From Acidobacteriota bacterium (GTDB taxonomy: Bacteria > Acidobacteriota > Terriglobia > UBA7540), in NCBI GenBank assembly GCA_021789565.1, contig JAJYJL010000505.1, forward strand, positions 1 through 6,373: a stretch of 6,373 bases of DNA, written 5' to 3'. Position numbers and translations under genes: made by a program. Below are positions 5,655 through 6,373 of the stretch, piece after piece; positions within the stretch are counted from its first letter, which is position 1, and each line of letters opens with the position of its first letter. The notes below the pieces were generated by a model that did no database searches, was not told the DNA's origin, and was given only the letters and a program-made list of their open reading frames with translations.

Positions 5655-6373
5655 ATGGGACTGCTGGATTCGTTTAGGAAGCGTCGAGAACGCAAGCAAC
5701 TCAAGACGTGGTTACAGAAGACGAGACCCTACATTTTCGTCATGTTGGCTGGCGAGGTCCGCTGGGTCCATTGGGAGATGCTCCCGTCCATGGAAGAAAT
5801 TGGCGTGCTCCCGACGCCTAGTGGCTTGCCTGTCGTAATGACCGAGGAAGAATGCGCAGCGGTCAATGGGGGGAAACTTCCTCCCTACTGGGGTCAAATG
5901 CCCTATGCATGGCGGATGGAGGCGCAGAAGCAAGCGTTCCACGCGAAGCGTCCGGAACTTTTCAATCGCGAACGCAAGGTCGCTAGCGAAAGAACCGCGT
6001 ATCCGACGCCGGAACAGATAGCGGAGTTTCTGGAAGCGAACCGGAATGGCGGGGCGGAGGCGATAGCGAAACTCTTGCGCGAAAAGCAAGCGCAGAAGGC
6101 GCACGAACCGAAGGGCCAACAACAAACGAAGAGTTTGAGGGAGCAGGCGAATTGGTCGAGCACGCCTGTACCCCCTCCAGCGCAATCCGACAAATGCAAG
6201 GACGAAGTTGAGGCAGACGACGATGGGGAGTTCGACCGTATTTCGCCTCCTGAGCTAATCAACGGCGCTCTTTCGGCTACACGACGGGATGTCGATTCCC
6301 CAAAGAACTTGTACGAGATCGACATGCAAACAATGTCTGGTGAGTTCTTAGAGTGCTGGAAGGCAGCCGGCAT
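5655..6373 (+). CDS. Unrecognised hydrophilic protein, 3'-truncated by window edge
   Basis: An open frame from the ATG at 5655 to the window end: 239 codons plus two bases, with no stop codon, so the C terminus is missing. GAGG (5644-5647) lies 7 bases upstream of the ATG, a good ribosome binding site. There is no signal peptide or membrane segment, so it is probably cytoplasmic. Residues 1-25 are very basic (MGLLDSFRKRRERKQLK). Residues 27-90 are a Trp/Pro-rich core (RWVHWEML, GVLPTPSGLPVVMTEEE, LPPYWGQMPYAWRM). Residues 91-165 are Lys/Arg/Gln/Ala-rich and probably helical. Next come a Pro-rich linker (PVPPPA, 171-176) and an acidic patch (DEVEADDDGEFD, 183-194). I do not recognise the family. 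The varied composition, the ribosome binding site and the absence of stops over 239 codons support a real gene; the opposite-strand frames here are Arg/Leu-rich or Ser-rich shadows. Third-position GC is lower than in the genes to the left, which may indicate transfer. Confidence 0.72.
   Translation, partial: MGLLDSFRKRRERKQLKTWLQKTRPYIFVMLAGEVRWVHWEMLPSMEEIGVLPTPSGLPVVMTEEECAAVNGGKLPPYWGQMPYAWRMEAQKQAFHAKRPELFNRERKVASERTAYPTPEQIAEFLEANRNGGAEAIAKLLREKQAQKAHEPKGQQQTKSLREQANWSSTPVPPPAQSDKCKDEVEADDDGEFDRISPPELINGALSATRRDVDSPKNLYEIDMQTMSGEFLECWKAAG

Noticed and set aside
5712..6373. Minus-strand frames of about 156 codons over the right end.
   Set aside because: One is dominated by Arg/Leu repeats and the other by Ser, both typical of shadows. 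The + strand frame has the good ribosome binding site and balanced composition.

Overview
The window most likely comes from an Acidobacteriota chromosome, in the Terriglobia/Acidobacteriaceae neighbourhood. Two things point there. The long protein at 740-3847 carries the VWFA-related domain that is very abundant in Acidobacteria, joined to an N-terminal domain I know mainly from the same phylum. The rRNA tail is ordinary bacterial. No phylogeny could be run, so the assignment rests on protein family recognition.

Layout from left to right. Positions 1 to about 222 are the 3' end of a 23S rRNA gene. A spacer of about 200 bases follows, then a complete 5S rRNA gene (424-538) and a strong intrinsic terminator (552-583) that closes the rRNA operon. 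A promoter-like TATAAT and a small leader hairpin precede a 1035-residue exported VWFA-domain protein (740-3847, +). It converges on a 335-residue membrane-anchored protein with a carboxypeptidase regulatory-like domain (4012-5019, -). Just upstream of that gene, on the same strand, is a gene-like reading frame without an ATG (5042-5278), which may be a relict. To the right, in DNA with visibly lower third-position GC, a plausible sigma-70 promoter (5289-5317) leads to a small, very basic secreted protein (5355-5597). A strong hairpin lies across the 3' end of that gene. The window then ends inside an unrecognised gene (5655 to beyond 6373) that has a good ribosome binding site and no stop codon in the window.

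The 740-3847 and 4012-5019 products both appear to act outside the cytoplasm. Their domains are typical of surface or periplasmic protein-protein or carbohydrate contacts, but they are convergent and so not co-transcribed. The two right-hand genes are codirectional, 57 bases apart, and may be co-expressed. I see no CRISPR array, tRNA gene, insertion sequence or recognisable defence system. The least explained part is 5040-6373.
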